Part shown: piece by piece, positions 16,734 to 23,959 of the stretch | How the letters are laid out: every line of letters begins with the position of its first letter | Numbering within the stretch: position 1 is the first letter of the stretch | Virus record (IMG/VR): IMGVR_UViG_3300030098_002632 | Span: 1-34,996 of that record | From: a virus | Length of the DNA stretch: 34,996 nt | Strand: one strand, 5' to 3' | The notes under the pieces: model-generated | Database searches by the model: none | Seen by the model: the letters and a program-made list of their open reading frames with translations, nothing else | Told to the model about the DNA's origin: nothing | Program-made: the position numbers and the translations under genes

Positions 16734-17368
16734 TGGCAATTACATATCCTTTAAGTATTCCCAATACTACAAGCTTTTCCCAAATTAATATGATGGCTAA
16801 ATCAACAGTAGGCGTTTCTACATCTCCATTTACCAATCAAGCACAGATCTATAAATGGTCAGGTGAATATTGGGAAGCAGACATTCAAACAAAACCAATG
16901 AAAAGAGAGGACGCAGAATACTGGATTAGTTTTATGCTAAAATTAAAAGGATCTTTTGGAACTTTTTTAATTAATCCAGATGTATTAGGTAATACAGCAC
17001 GCGGCAGCTGCTCAACATCAGCTGGAACTCCAGTAGTTAATGGCGCTCATGCAGCGCAAAGTAATACATTAAATATTACAGGCGCTCCATCAGGAGCTAC
17101 AAACTATTTTAAAGCTGGTGATTATTTTAGTATTGGAAGTGGATCTACAACAAGATTATTTAAAGTTCTGGACGATACAAGTAGCAATGGTTCTGGTGAA
17201 TTAGTTGTTAACATTTTTCCACAATTAAGAGTGGCTTTAAGTGGCAGTGAAGCAATCACTGTTAGCAATCCAAAAGGTAAATTCCGTTTAGCGTCAAATG
17301 AAATGCGATGGCAAGTATCAACCGTTTCAATGTACGGAATAGGGTTTACCGCAATAGAAGCAGTATAA
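16733..17368 (+). CDS. Distal tail protein-like component
   Basis: 211 aa. The N-terminus ('YPLSIPNTTSFSQINMMAKS') and 'YWEADIQTKPMKREDAEYWI', then 'LKGSFGTFLINPDVLG', fit a widespread tail component encoded right after the tape measure, comparable in position to distal tail proteins or GTA-type tail proteins. A Gly/Ser-rich beta segment (residues 90-165) looks like an inserted domain. The C-terminal 'GKFRLASNEMRWQVSTVSMY' returns to the core. The stop TAA shares one base with the next ATG. Confidence 0.72.
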   Translation: MAITYPLSIPNTTSFSQINMMAKSTVGVSTSPFTNQAQIYKWSGEYWEADIQTKPMKREDAEYWISFMLKLKGSFGTFLINPDVLGNTARGSCSTSAGTPVVNGAHAAQSNTLNITGAPSGATNYFKAGDYFSIGSGSTTRLFKVLDDTSSNGSGELVVNIFPQLRVALSGSEAITVSNPKGKFRLASNEMRWQVSTVSMYGIGFTAIEAV

Positions 17369-17544
17369 TGAAAGATAAAAATAAAAAAGGTAAGCGTTCT
17401 CATCGCGGAATGAAGTATGCTTGGATAGAAAAGATCCGTGAACAGATTAATTTTGGTAAAAAAAGTAAACGCAAAAAAGCAAAAAAAGCTAAACGCAAAT
17501 GTAAAAAATGCGGTGGAGCTAACTGTAAATGTAAGGTTAAATAA
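17368..17544 (+). CDS. Very basic 58-aa protein with four clustered cysteines
   Basis: 58 aa from the ATG at 17368, which shares a base with the upstream stop (TAATG). A longer frame from 17308 would run backward into the distal tail gene without support. About 24 of 58 residues are Lys or Arg. The C-terminus 'KCKKCGGANCKCK' carries C-x2-C-x4-C-x-C, suited to a small zinc site. It sits inside the tail operon and ends in the first base of the hub gene's ATG, so it is co-translated with tail-tip proteins. A nucleic-acid-binding or assembly role is possible; I do not recognise a family. Confidence 0.6.
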   Translation: MKDKNKKGKRSHRGMKYAWIEKIREQINFGKKSKRKKAKKAKRKCKKCGGANCKCKVK

Positions 17545-18515
17545 TGGCTCGCACAATTACATTTGGATCTCAAATTGCAGCTGATGAAGTCGAACCATTT
17601 TTCGCTGTTAAATTAGATTTCTCTGGAGATTTTACTCGCACATTTTTAGTTACAGTTGGAAGAACTGGTGAGGGTAATAAGTATTTTATAAATACAGATC
17701 AACAACAAGAATTAACTATTGCCAGAGGTAACACAATTATCTTTGATACAAGTGATAGCAGCGTATCATCGCATCCTTTAAGATTATCGACTACAAGTGA
17801 TGGAACTCATGGCGGCGGATCTGAATATACAACTGGCGTAACAACATCTTCTTCACAAACTCAGATAGTTGTTGCTGGTGGCGCTCCAGATACCTTGTAT
17901 TACTATTGCAGCGTACATTCTGGAATGGGTGGTAAGATTAATATTGTCGATGCTCCTGCAAGAGTATGGACTGGTTTTGGCGACATCACAATTGACTCGG
18001 AAACATACAAAGGATTGGGTGATTTTGGACAAATTACAAATGTTGTTCAGAATGAAAAATTAACAGCAGAGGGTTTAACTTTAAGTTTATCTGGTATTCC
18101 TGTTGATTATATTTCAAATGCTTTACGCGACAATTATCAAGGGCGTAGCGTATCAATTTATTTTGGTGTTTTAGTTGACGGTCAATTAACTTTAACTCCT
18201 TATGAATTATTTACTGGTCGCATGGATCAGATGACAATTAATACAAGTGGTGATGGATCAAGAATAGATCTTACTGTTGAAAACCAACTTATAGATATGC
18301 AAAGAACACGCATATCCAGATACACTGAGGACGATCAAAAAGCTAAATATGGATCTACTGAAACAAGTTTAAGATATGTATCTGGATTACAAGAAAAAGA
18401 AGTGTTGTGGGGTATTCCATTTAGTGCAGTTCCAAATGTAGTTGCTCCACCAACACAAGATGAAATTAATAAAATTGTAGATGATTTTGTCAAAGGCGGA
18501 TTTAGAGGTTTTTAA
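17544..18515 (+). CDS. Tail hub protein with inserted cupredoxin-like domain
   Basis: 323 aa. The backbone, residues 1-32 ('EVEPFFAVKLDFSGDFTR') plus 139-323 ('ARVWTGFGDITIDSETYKGL', 'EGLTLSLSGIPVDYISNAL', 'DNYQGRSVSIYFG', 'LFTGRMDQMTI'), fits the DUF2163-like/GTA hub family, in which these two parts are normally contiguous. Between them lie about 105 residues of a cupredoxin-like domain: a Greek-key pattern with H77 ('SSHPLRL') and C122-x2-H125-x2-M128 ('YYYCSVHSGMGG'), the four type-1 copper ligands. Hub proteins form the baseplate ring that contacts the cell. The copper role is inferred from motif only. Confidence 0.78.
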   Translation: MARTITFGSQIAADEVEPFFAVKLDFSGDFTRTFLVTVGRTGEGNKYFINTDQQQELTIARGNTIIFDTSDSSVSSHPLRLSTTSDGTHGGGSEYTTGVTTSSSQTQIVVAGGAPDTLYYYCSVHSGMGGKINIVDAPARVWTGFGDITIDSETYKGLGDFGQITNVVQNEKLTAEGLTLSLSGIPVDYISNALRDNYQGRSVSIYFGVLVDGQLTLTPYELFTGRMDQMTINTSGDGSRIDLTVENQLIDMQRTRISRYTEDDQKAKYGSTETSLRYVSGLQEKEVLWGIPFSAVPNVVAPPTQDEINKIVDDFVKGGFRGF

Positions 18516-18934
18516 TGACTGAACTTGATAATTATATCGCCAAAAAATTACACGAAGATTTTGAATATGGAAAAAATGACTGCATGACTTTTACAAATGG
18601 AGCAGTTGAAGCTGTAACAGGCATTAATCATCTAAAAAAAATAAGAAAATGGAATAGTGCAGCTGAAGCTAAAAAAGTTTTAAAGCACGAAAAGCACAAA
18701 GAATTTATAGATATATTTGATAGCCGATTTCGACAACATACTAATTTAAGTAAGTTAAAAGATGGCGATATAGCTCTTGTTGATAATCCATCAGATACGA
18801 CTTTTTCAAAATATTCAGCGACAATTTATTATAAAGGTAAATTGGTTGGAGTAAGTAGTTCTGGAATGATTACTTTTCCAGTAGAAAGCGGAGAATACTT
18901 TTTTAACATTAGAAGTTTAAGAATTAGAGGATAA
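18515..18934 (+). CDS. NlpC/P60-like tail peptidase (DUF6950-like)
   Basis: 139 aa. 'FEYGKNDCMTFTNGAVEAVT' contains the Asp-Cys dipeptide that carries the putative nucleophile in this family of small tail-associated cysteine peptidases, related to GTA gp14. The gene lies between hub and tail-tip genes, where the peptidase is expected. The usual downstream His is not obvious: 'SKYSATIYYKGKLVGVSSSG' has Ser where 'H' is common, so activity is doubtful. In the family the enzyme opens peptidoglycan during DNA entry. ATG overlaps the hub stop (TAATG). Confidence 0.7.
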   Translation: MTELDNYIAKKLHEDFEYGKNDCMTFTNGAVEAVTGINHLKKIRKWNSAAEAKKVLKHEKHKEFIDIFDSRFRQHTNLSKLKDGDIALVDNPSDTTFSKYSATIYYKGKLVGVSSSGMITFPVESGEYFFNIRSLRIRG

Positions 18935-18935
18935 G

Positions 18936-20645
18936 ATGGGCGAATTTGTTACAATGCTGGCTACTAAATTTGCTGAATGGCTAGTTGGAGCGCAAGCAGT
19001 TAAAGCTGGTACTTTTGCCGCTAAAGCCGCTATCTTTGCAGCTAAAACTGTTATAGTTGGCGTTCCGTTATTATTGGCAGGAAAAGCATTGCTGCCAAAA
19101 ATGGATCTTAACTCTTTATTAGCTAGAAGCAGTATGCAGCGTAGTCCAATTGCATCGCGAAAAGTAGTTTATGGACGAGCAAAAGTAGGTGGAACTATTC
19201 TTTATATGAGTGAGGGTACTAGCGGAGTAGCAGCTAATAGGGAGCATCTCTATATGGTATCAGCTTTATCCTACAAAGAAATTGATAGCTTTGAAAAGAT
19301 CTACGCAAATAATGAAGAATTAACTATAAATGGATCTACTGGTCATGTAACTTCACCATCAAGATACTATCCAAATAGCAATCCAAGATTTACATTCGGT
19401 GTTAGTTCTGTAATGACTGGCACAACTACTCAGACTTTAGATAGTGCAGTTTATAGTAATACAGATCTTACAAGCAGCGATCAGTTTAAAGGCATTGCTT
19501 GTTTACAATTTTGGATGGCATACGATCCAGAAGTTTTTACAAGCGGTATTCCTAATGTAACTGCATTAGTTAAAGGTCGAAAAATTTTAGATTTTAGAAC
19601 TAGCACTACTGCTTGGAGTGATAATCCTGCTTTAATAATATATGATTATTTAACAGATACAGATTATGGATTAGGAGTTCCAGTTTCCAGAATAGATACA
19701 ACATCTTTTACGGCAGCTGCAAACACTTGCGAAGAACAAGTGGCATTAGATACAGATCCAGTTACTTATGAAAACAGATATACTTGTAATGGTGTTATAG
19801 ATACAGCAGCAACAATATCAAATAACCTTGAGATGTTATTAAGCTCATGCGTAGGTAGTTTAGCTTATATTGACGGAAAATATAAATTAAGAGTTGGCGA
19901 ATGGGTTGCTCCTACTCAAACAATAACAGAGGAAGATCTACGCGGAGCTGTATCTTTAATTACAAAACCAAGCCGCAGAGAAGTATTTAATACAGTAAAA
20001 GGTATTATCGTAACAGAAGCTTCAAACTGGCAACCAGCAGATTATCCAGAAGTAAAAAATACTGCTGCAATAACGGCAGCTGGTGAAGAAATAAAAAGTG
20101 AATTGCCATTGCCATTTACTAGCTCATCATCAATGGCTCAAAGAATAGCAAAAATATATTTGAATAAAAACTTACAAGATTACACTTTAACTTTACCTTT
20201 AAAATTAACGCAATTTTCATTAGAGCCAAGCGATACTGTTAATGTAACACTAGAAAAAAGTTTCGGTTTTAAAAATAAAATATTTGAGGTTGTTTCATGG
20301 TCATTTGGAACATCAAGTGGTGAGAATGGAGAATTAGTTTTAGGTGTTGATGTAACATTAAGAGAAACAGCAAGCAGCGTTTATGACTGGGCGGCAACTG
20401 ATGAAACAGCGATGCCAGAAACATCTGCTCCAACAGTTACAAAAATAGAAAATGTAGATGCTCCAAGTTTTTCACTTGCTGCAATTACAACTAAAAAAGC
20501 AGAAGACGGAACTCTGGTTGACGGTTGCGAATGTTCAATCACTGATCCAACAGATAATCGCCATGTCGTAGAATATGATGTGGCTTATAAAAAATCCAGT
20601 GATAGCAATTTTACAGAAATATCAGTTTTAAGGGATAGTAATTAA
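18936..20645 (+). CDS. Tail tip protein (gpJ-like), N-terminal part; gene split in FN3 domain
   Basis: 569 aa. An N-terminal hydrophobic region ('AIFAAKTVIVGVPLLLAGKA') is followed by 'RSPIASRKVVYGRAKVGGTI', 'EHLYMVSALSYKEIDSFEKI', 'NVTALVKGRKILDFR', 'IIYDYLTDTDYGLGVP', 'CNGVIDTAATISNNLEMLLS' and 'GKYKLRVGEWVAPTQTITEE', a clear gpJ-type tip attachment protein. The C-terminal 70 residues begin a fibronectin-III domain but stop after 'VLRDSN'. The missing strands of that domain ('TYDVKVRARTMAGKYSAYS') are at the start of the gene at 21401, beyond a two-gene insertion. The combined length would be about 890 aa. The TAA overlaps the ATG of the inserted gene (TAATG). Confidence 0.88.
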   Translation: MGEFVTMLATKFAEWLVGAQAVKAGTFAAKAAIFAAKTVIVGVPLLLAGKALLPKMDLNSLLARSSMQRSPIASRKVVYGRAKVGGTILYMSEGTSGVAANREHLYMVSALSYKEIDSFEKIYANNEELTINGSTGHVTSPSRYYPNSNPRFTFGVSSVMTGTTTQTLDSAVYSNTDLTSSDQFKGIACLQFWMAYDPEVFTSGIPNVTALVKGRKILDFRTSTTAWSDNPALIIYDYLTDTDYGLGVPVSRIDTTSFTAAANTCEEQVALDTDPVTYENRYTCNGVIDTAATISNNLEMLLSSCVGSLAYIDGKYKLRVGEWVAPTQTITEEDLRGAVSLITKPSRREVFNTVKGIIVTEASNWQPADYPEVKNTAAITAAGEEIKSELPLPFTSSSSMAQRIAKIYLNKNLQDYTLTLPLKLTQFSLEPSDTVNVTLEKSFGFKNKIFEVVSWSFGTSSGENGELVLGVDVTLRETASSVYDWAATDETAMPETSAPTVTKIENVDAPSFSLAAITTKKAEDGTLVDGCECSITDPTDNRHVVEYDVAYKKSSDSNFTEISVLRDSN

Positions 20646-20836
20646 TGGCAAAGACAACAATTTCAGAGGTAGATAAAAAGGTGGCAGTTTTGGAAGCGCA
20701 TTTAAAAGATCATATAAAAGAATGTACTAAGACTAGCGAGCTAACTTTAGTAAGAATTAAAAGAATTGAAGCAATTATGATAAGCAGCACGGCAGCAGTG
20801 CTTATTTTACTGCTTAAAATAGTATTTTTTTCCTAA
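20645..20836 (+). CDS. 63-aa membrane protein, XhlA-like (first gene of the inserted cassette)
   Basis: 63 aa. Residues 8-45 are an amphipathic/coiled helix ('VDKKVAVLEAHLKDHIKEC'), followed by one C-terminal membrane segment ('IMISSTAAVLILLLKIVFF'). This helix-then-TM design resembles haemolysin XhlA-type proteins, which partner holins. The start shares a base with the truncated tail-tip stop (TAATG), and no separate ribosome binding site is needed. It is followed by a 112-bp gap with a hairpin, an operator and a probable promoter. A role in lysis is inferred from the TM design and the neighbouring holin. Confidence 0.65.
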   Translation: MAKTTISEVDKKVAVLEAHLKDHIKECTKTSELTLVRIKRIEAIMISSTAAVLILLLKIVFFS

Positions 20837-20845
20837 ATCGCTCAG

Positions 20846-20862
20846 GACGCGTTTTAAGCGTC
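20846..20862 (+). terminator. Small hairpin GACGC-7-GCGTC
   Basis: GACGC (20846-20850), loop GTTTTAA, then GCGTC (20858-20862), just after the XhlA-like stop. There is no following U-run, so it is at best a weak or Rho-assisted terminator. It separates upstream tail transcription from the operator and promoter in front of the holin. Confidence 0.35.
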
Positions 20863-20874
20863 ATACAGCAACTT

Positions 20875-20891
20875 TTAATGTTTTACATTAA
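20875..20891. promoter_or_regulatory. Perfect operator palindrome TTAATGT-TTT-ACATTAA before the holin
   Basis: Two 7-bp arms, perfectly complementary, with a 3-bp spacer. The same 7-3-7 palindrome occurs at 24530 and 31931, each in front of a gene. Downstream TATAAA-like sequence (20898-20903) could be a -10 with TTAATG (20875-20880) as a poor -35 at 17 bp; the palindrome would then cover the -35 of a holin promoter. It is 58 bp upstream of the holin ATG. Confidence 0.7.
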
Positions 20892-20948
20892 TTAGTATAT
20901 AAAAACCCTACAACCATATTTAAACTTAATTTATAAGGACTTTTTTTC

Positions 20949-21404
20949 ATGTTATCAGTATTATTTTCATCGGCTCTCGGATTCGGAAGCTCTTTTCTCC
21001 CCAGTTTATTAAAATTTGCCGAAAACCGTCAGAAAGCAAAATTAGAAATACAATTGATGGAAACTAAAGCTAAATTTGCTAAAGAATTAAGCTCATTAAA
21101 ATTAAAAGAAGCCGAGCAGCAGGCTCTGGCACAACAAGCTCAATCAATTTATGCACACGATGAAACAATCCAAAAAGCAAATCATTCAAAATTCGTAGCA
21201 TCCTTATCAGCGTCGGTTCGACCAGTTATCACTTATATTATGTTCGCATTATTTTGCTTGGTTGTAGTTAGTCAGGTAGTAGTTGCAATACAAGAGGGCG
21301 AAGAAACATTAAAAGCAATACGCGATAGCTTCACGGAAGAAGCGTATATGATATTAAGCAGCACTGTTAGTTTTTACTTCGGTGGACGGATGGTCCGCAA
21401 ATGA
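20949..21404 (+). CDS. Holin, three-TM type (second gene of the inserted cassette)
   Basis: 151 aa. A short N-terminal hydrophobic stretch ('VLFSSALGFGSSFLPSLLKF') is followed by a long charged helix (residues 25-80, rich in K/E/A) and two C-terminal membrane segments ('VRPVITYIMFALFCLVVVSQ' and 'AYMILSSTVSFYFGGRMV'). This is the layout of the '3TM holin' family related to GTA release holins. It should form the membrane hole that times lysis. AAGGA precedes the ATG, and an operator and probable promoter stand upstream. Its stop overlaps the start of the tail-tip C-terminal gene (ATGA), coupling holin and tail-tip translation. Confidence 0.8.
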   Translation: MLSVLFSSALGFGSSFLPSLLKFAENRQKAKLEIQLMETKAKFAKELSSLKLKEAEQQALAQQAQSIYAHDETIQKANHSKFVASLSASVRPVITYIMFALFCLVVVSQVVVAIQEGEETLKAIRDSFTEEAYMILSSTVSFYFGGRMVRK

Positions 21405-22372
21405 CAAGAGCAATTATAACTCCTGTCGTATCTGGTGAAACTTACGATGTTAAAGTTCGTGCAAGAACGATGGCAGGAAAATATAGCGCCTACAGTGCTA
21501 CAAGCCAGATTACCATACCTACTTATTCTACAGCTCCAGCTGTACCTACTTCTCCAAGCGCTACAAGCGATCCTCTTTCTATTACTATTAAATGGACTAA
21601 TCCAGCTGATAAAGATCTTAAAGGTGTTGAAATCTATTACAGCACTACAAGTGGATCTGGTTTTTCACTTTTAACAAGTATTGATGGAGTTCCAAGCACG
21701 GCGCAAGAATTTGACTGGAATTATGAAGATGCTTTATCGCTCAACCAAACTTATTATTTTAAAATAAGATCTATTAATACAAGTGGCGTAGCATCTGGTT
21801 ACACTTCGGAAGTATCAGCTCAGTTTAGCACTATTGCAACTGGCGATGTTACTATGAACGCTATTTCAAATATCTCAGGATCTATTGTTTCTTACAATTC
21901 TAATGCAGAAAGCAGCACTCAGGATGCGATTACCTATTCAGCAAATGGAACTGGATCAGATAGCACTACATTTAACGGTTATATGGCAGCTGAAATAACA
22001 TTAGGAGCAATTGACAGCTCGATAGCTGGTTTTTTAATAACAGCAAATGCTTTAGCTAGTAAAAGAACTATTGGAACAGCAAAATACGCTTATGCAATTG
22101 TTTTACAAAAATTACCATCTAACGCTTATTGGACTAAAGCAGCAGCATCTGGAAATTATGCTGTTTTTTTAGGCACTGGTGATGCAACAGGGCAAAGCTC
22201 TACTGAGGGCATACAAGGATCTTTTAGCTCATCATTTTTAGATGATGCAACTGGCGTAACTGGAACAACAGGATCTAAATACGGATTATTTTTATATGAA
22301 CCAACAGAAACTACCGATCAATACTGGGTATTTGGTGGAACTGGATTAACTGTAACGGAATTAAAAAGATGA
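21401..22372 (+). CDS. Tail tip protein (gpJ-like), C-terminal part with FN3 domains
   Basis: 323 aa. Residues 1-45 ('AIITPVVSGETYDVKVRART') are the second half of the fibronectin-III domain that breaks off at 20645. A complete FN3 domain follows (about 46-150, 'PTSPSATSDPLSITIKWTNP' to 'YYFKIRSINTSGV'). The rest (residues 155-323) is Gly/Ser/Thr-rich beta and probably the receptor-facing end. The start ATG overlaps the holin stop, with no other ribosome binding site. If expressed separately, the two halves of the FN3 domain must pair without a covalent link. Possible alternative: an assembly or strain with an uninterrupted gene. Confidence 0.75.
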   Translation: MTRAIITPVVSGETYDVKVRARTMAGKYSAYSATSQITIPTYSTAPAVPTSPSATSDPLSITIKWTNPADKDLKGVEIYYSTTSGSGFSLLTSIDGVPSTAQEFDWNYEDALSLNQTYYFKIRSINTSGVASGYTSEVSAQFSTIATGDVTMNAISNISGSIVSYNSNAESSTQDAITYSANGTGSDSTTFNGYMAAEITLGAIDSSIAGFLITANALASKRTIGTAKYAYAIVLQKLPSNAYWTKAAASGNYAVFLGTGDATGQSSTEGIQGSFSSSFLDDATGVTGTTGSKYGLFLYEPTETTDQYWVFGGTGLTVTELKR

Positions 22373-22569
22373 GTTTAGAAAAAACAAAAGGTTATTTTTA
22401 TAACGCAGATGGAGATCTTATAGAAAGTTATATTGGATATTTGGATCTTACCAATATGGAAGAAGTTTTAGAGTTTAGAAAAAATGCAATCGGTTTTGTA
22501 GAAACAGAACTACTTAATACTGACTGTTTTAAATACAACATTGATACTGGAGAAATAGAGGAGTATTAG
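22369..22569 (+). CDS. Small hypothetical protein after the tail tip gene
   Basis: 66 aa, acidic, with 'GYFYNADGDLIESYIGYLDL' at its start and no membrane segment. It overlaps the tail-tip stop (ATGA) and is followed directly by the ATG of the next gene. A position right after the tip protein is typical of tail-fibre assembly chaperones, but there is no sequence support beyond that. Confidence 0.55.
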   Translation: MSLEKTKGYFYNADGDLIESYIGYLDLTNMEEVLEFRKNAIGFVETELLNTDCFKYNIDTGEIEEY

Positions 22570-23136
22570 ATGGATAAAATTATTCAAATTATTAAAAGCA
22601 TAATATCACCAGAACAAAACTGGTCAGCTTTTGCAATGAAGATAACTGGTCTTATTGTTGTCGCTGTAATCGCATATATAGCTTTTCAACAATATACAAA
22701 TTTAACAGCTGATGAGGACAATCAAAACATTCCAATAATAGAAGTTTTTGAAAATCAACCAGAAAAAAAAGGTGAAGTTGAAGAATTAGTAAATAAATTA
22801 TTAAGGTCAGATCGCGATATTCAATCTGTATGGTTATATGATTGGGTAGATGCAAGAAATGTTGTGCCTTTAATGATGTTACCAAGAAATAGTGAAGATT
22901 TATTGCCAACAGGATATTTCATGCAAGGAGATGAGTATGTGATTGGTCATTTTGTTTTAAGCCAATGCACTTCTTTAGATAGAAAAATACCAAATATAGC
23001 TTGTCCAATAATGTCCACAGATGATGCTTGGGGAGTATTGGTTGTAACTTATCAAGATGGATTAACTCCAGATTTAAAAACGACAAAAGCTACAGCAATG
23101 AAAATCTCTGAAATTTTATACCTACAAAACAACTAG
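22570..23136 (+). CDS. Single-TM protein with periplasmic sensor-like (GAF/Cache-like) domain
   Basis: 188 aa. A membrane anchor at residues 22-42 ('AMKITGLIVVAVIAYIAF') precedes a soluble domain of about 130 residues. That domain has the alternating strand-helix pattern of GAF/PAS-type folds: 'VEELVNKLLRSDRDIQSVWL', then 'YFMQGDEYVIGHFVLSQC' and 'IACPIMSTDDAWGVLVVTYQ'. GAGGAG precedes the ATG. It lies in the lysis/cargo zone. It could be an inner-membrane partner of lysis (i-spanin or antiholin-like) or a superinfection factor; none of these is proven. Confidence 0.6.
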   Translation: MDKIIQIIKSIISPEQNWSAFAMKITGLIVVAVIAYIAFQQYTNLTADEDNQNIPIIEVFENQPEKKGEVEELVNKLLRSDRDIQSVWLYDWVDARNVVPLMMLPRNSEDLLPTGYFMQGDEYVIGHFVLSQCTSLDRKIPNIACPIMSTDDAWGVLVVTYQDGLTPDLKTTKATAMKISEILYLQNN

Positions 23137-23174
23137 AAAAAAATAATTTTTAAAAAATAAATAAGGAGATAAAA

Positions 23175-23795
23175 ATGAAAAAGTTTATATTCGCACTTCT
23201 ATTAAGTTTATTTATATTTGAAAATTCAAGCGCAGATATTGAATGGAACGCTGCAATCACAAATGAATACATCTGGAGAGGTATGTCGCAAGGAGATGGA
23301 GTTGCTGTTTCTGGTGGAATAGATGTTTATAACGATACAGGATTATCAGCTGGGATATGGGTATCAAATGTCGATTTTGGAGATGATACAACTTATGAGC
23401 TTGATGTTTATGTCGGATATAATATCGGATTTTTAAACATTGGATATATTTACTATGCTTTTCCAGATAATACTGGTGAAGATTACAATTCTGGAGAAGT
23501 AAATCTTTCTGCCGATATAGGAGTTTTTACTATTGCAGCAAATATTCTAGCTCATGCTGATTGGGAAATGGATTTTGGAGATGAGATTTATTACTCAATT
23601 GATACTGCTTTTGGAGTAACTGATAATATCGATTTAAGTCTGCATCTTGGTCTATACGATTATGATTTAGATGATGATGAAACAGATTATGGAATGTCTA
23701 TTGATTTTCACTCTGGTTTCTCACTTGGAATAATTGATAGCACTAGAGATGATAGCGATCCTTTCTTAGTTATTACTTACTCACTTAATGGATAG
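23175..23795 (+). CDS. Phage-encoded outer-membrane porin-like protein (TorF family)
   Basis: 206 aa. A classic signal peptide (residues 1-20, basic 'MKK', hydrophobic core, cleavage after 'SSA') is followed by 'TNEYIWRGMSQGDGVAVSGG', the hallmark 'Y-x-x-R-G-x-S-Q' opening of TorF-type putative porins. Alternating beta strands follow to the C-terminus ('DLSLHLGLYDYDLDDDETDY', 'PFLVITYSLNG'). It should form a small beta barrel in the host outer membrane. It is a little shorter than the 220-250 aa I expect for this family. AAGGAG precedes the ATG. Phage use is probably receptor masking/superinfection exclusion or lysogenic conversion, as with lambda lom; that is inference. Confidence 0.82.
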   Translation: MKKFIFALLLSLFIFENSSADIEWNAAITNEYIWRGMSQGDGVAVSGGIDVYNDTGLSAGIWVSNVDFGDDTTYELDVYVGYNIGFLNIGYIYYAFPDNTGEDYNSGEVNLSADIGVFTIAANILAHADWEMDFGDEIYYSIDTAFGVTDNIDLSLHLGLYDYDLDDDETDYGMSIDFHSGFSLGIIDSTRDDSDPFLVITYSLNG

Positions 23796-23824
23796 CTTTT
23801 TACAAAATAACAATGGAGAAAAAA

Positions 23825-23959
23825 ATGAAAAATTTAATGATACTGATACTGCCATTATTTTTAATGGCTTGTGGATCTTCAAGAATAATGCTTAATGCAG
23901 ATATTCCACAAGATACAGAAATCAAAATTCAGATCGAAACAGATCAGAAAAGCGAATAA
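23825..23959 (+). CDS. 44-aa lipoprotein
   Basis: ATG at 23825, with GGAG upstream, encodes 44 residues. Residues 1-16 are a lipoprotein signal ending in the lipobox L-M-A-C (Cys16), followed by 'GSSRIMLNADIPQDTE'. The mature part is only about 29 residues and charged. It follows the porin gene by 29 bp and its TAA shares a base with the next ATG. It might be an o-spanin (Rz1-like), although it is not proline-rich, or a Bor-like surface lipoprotein accompanying the porin. Confidence 0.68.
   Translation: MKNLMILILPLFLMACGSSRIMLNADIPQDTEIKIQIETDQKSE

Noticed and set aside
20643-21403. Group I intron or intein splitting the tail-tip gene
   Set aside because: The exon would end in T and the segment in G, as a group I intron requires, and removal restores the frame. 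But I see no conserved intron core elements, the segment codes for membrane proteins rather than a homing endonuclease, and both edges are clean stop-start overlaps. A split gene fits better.
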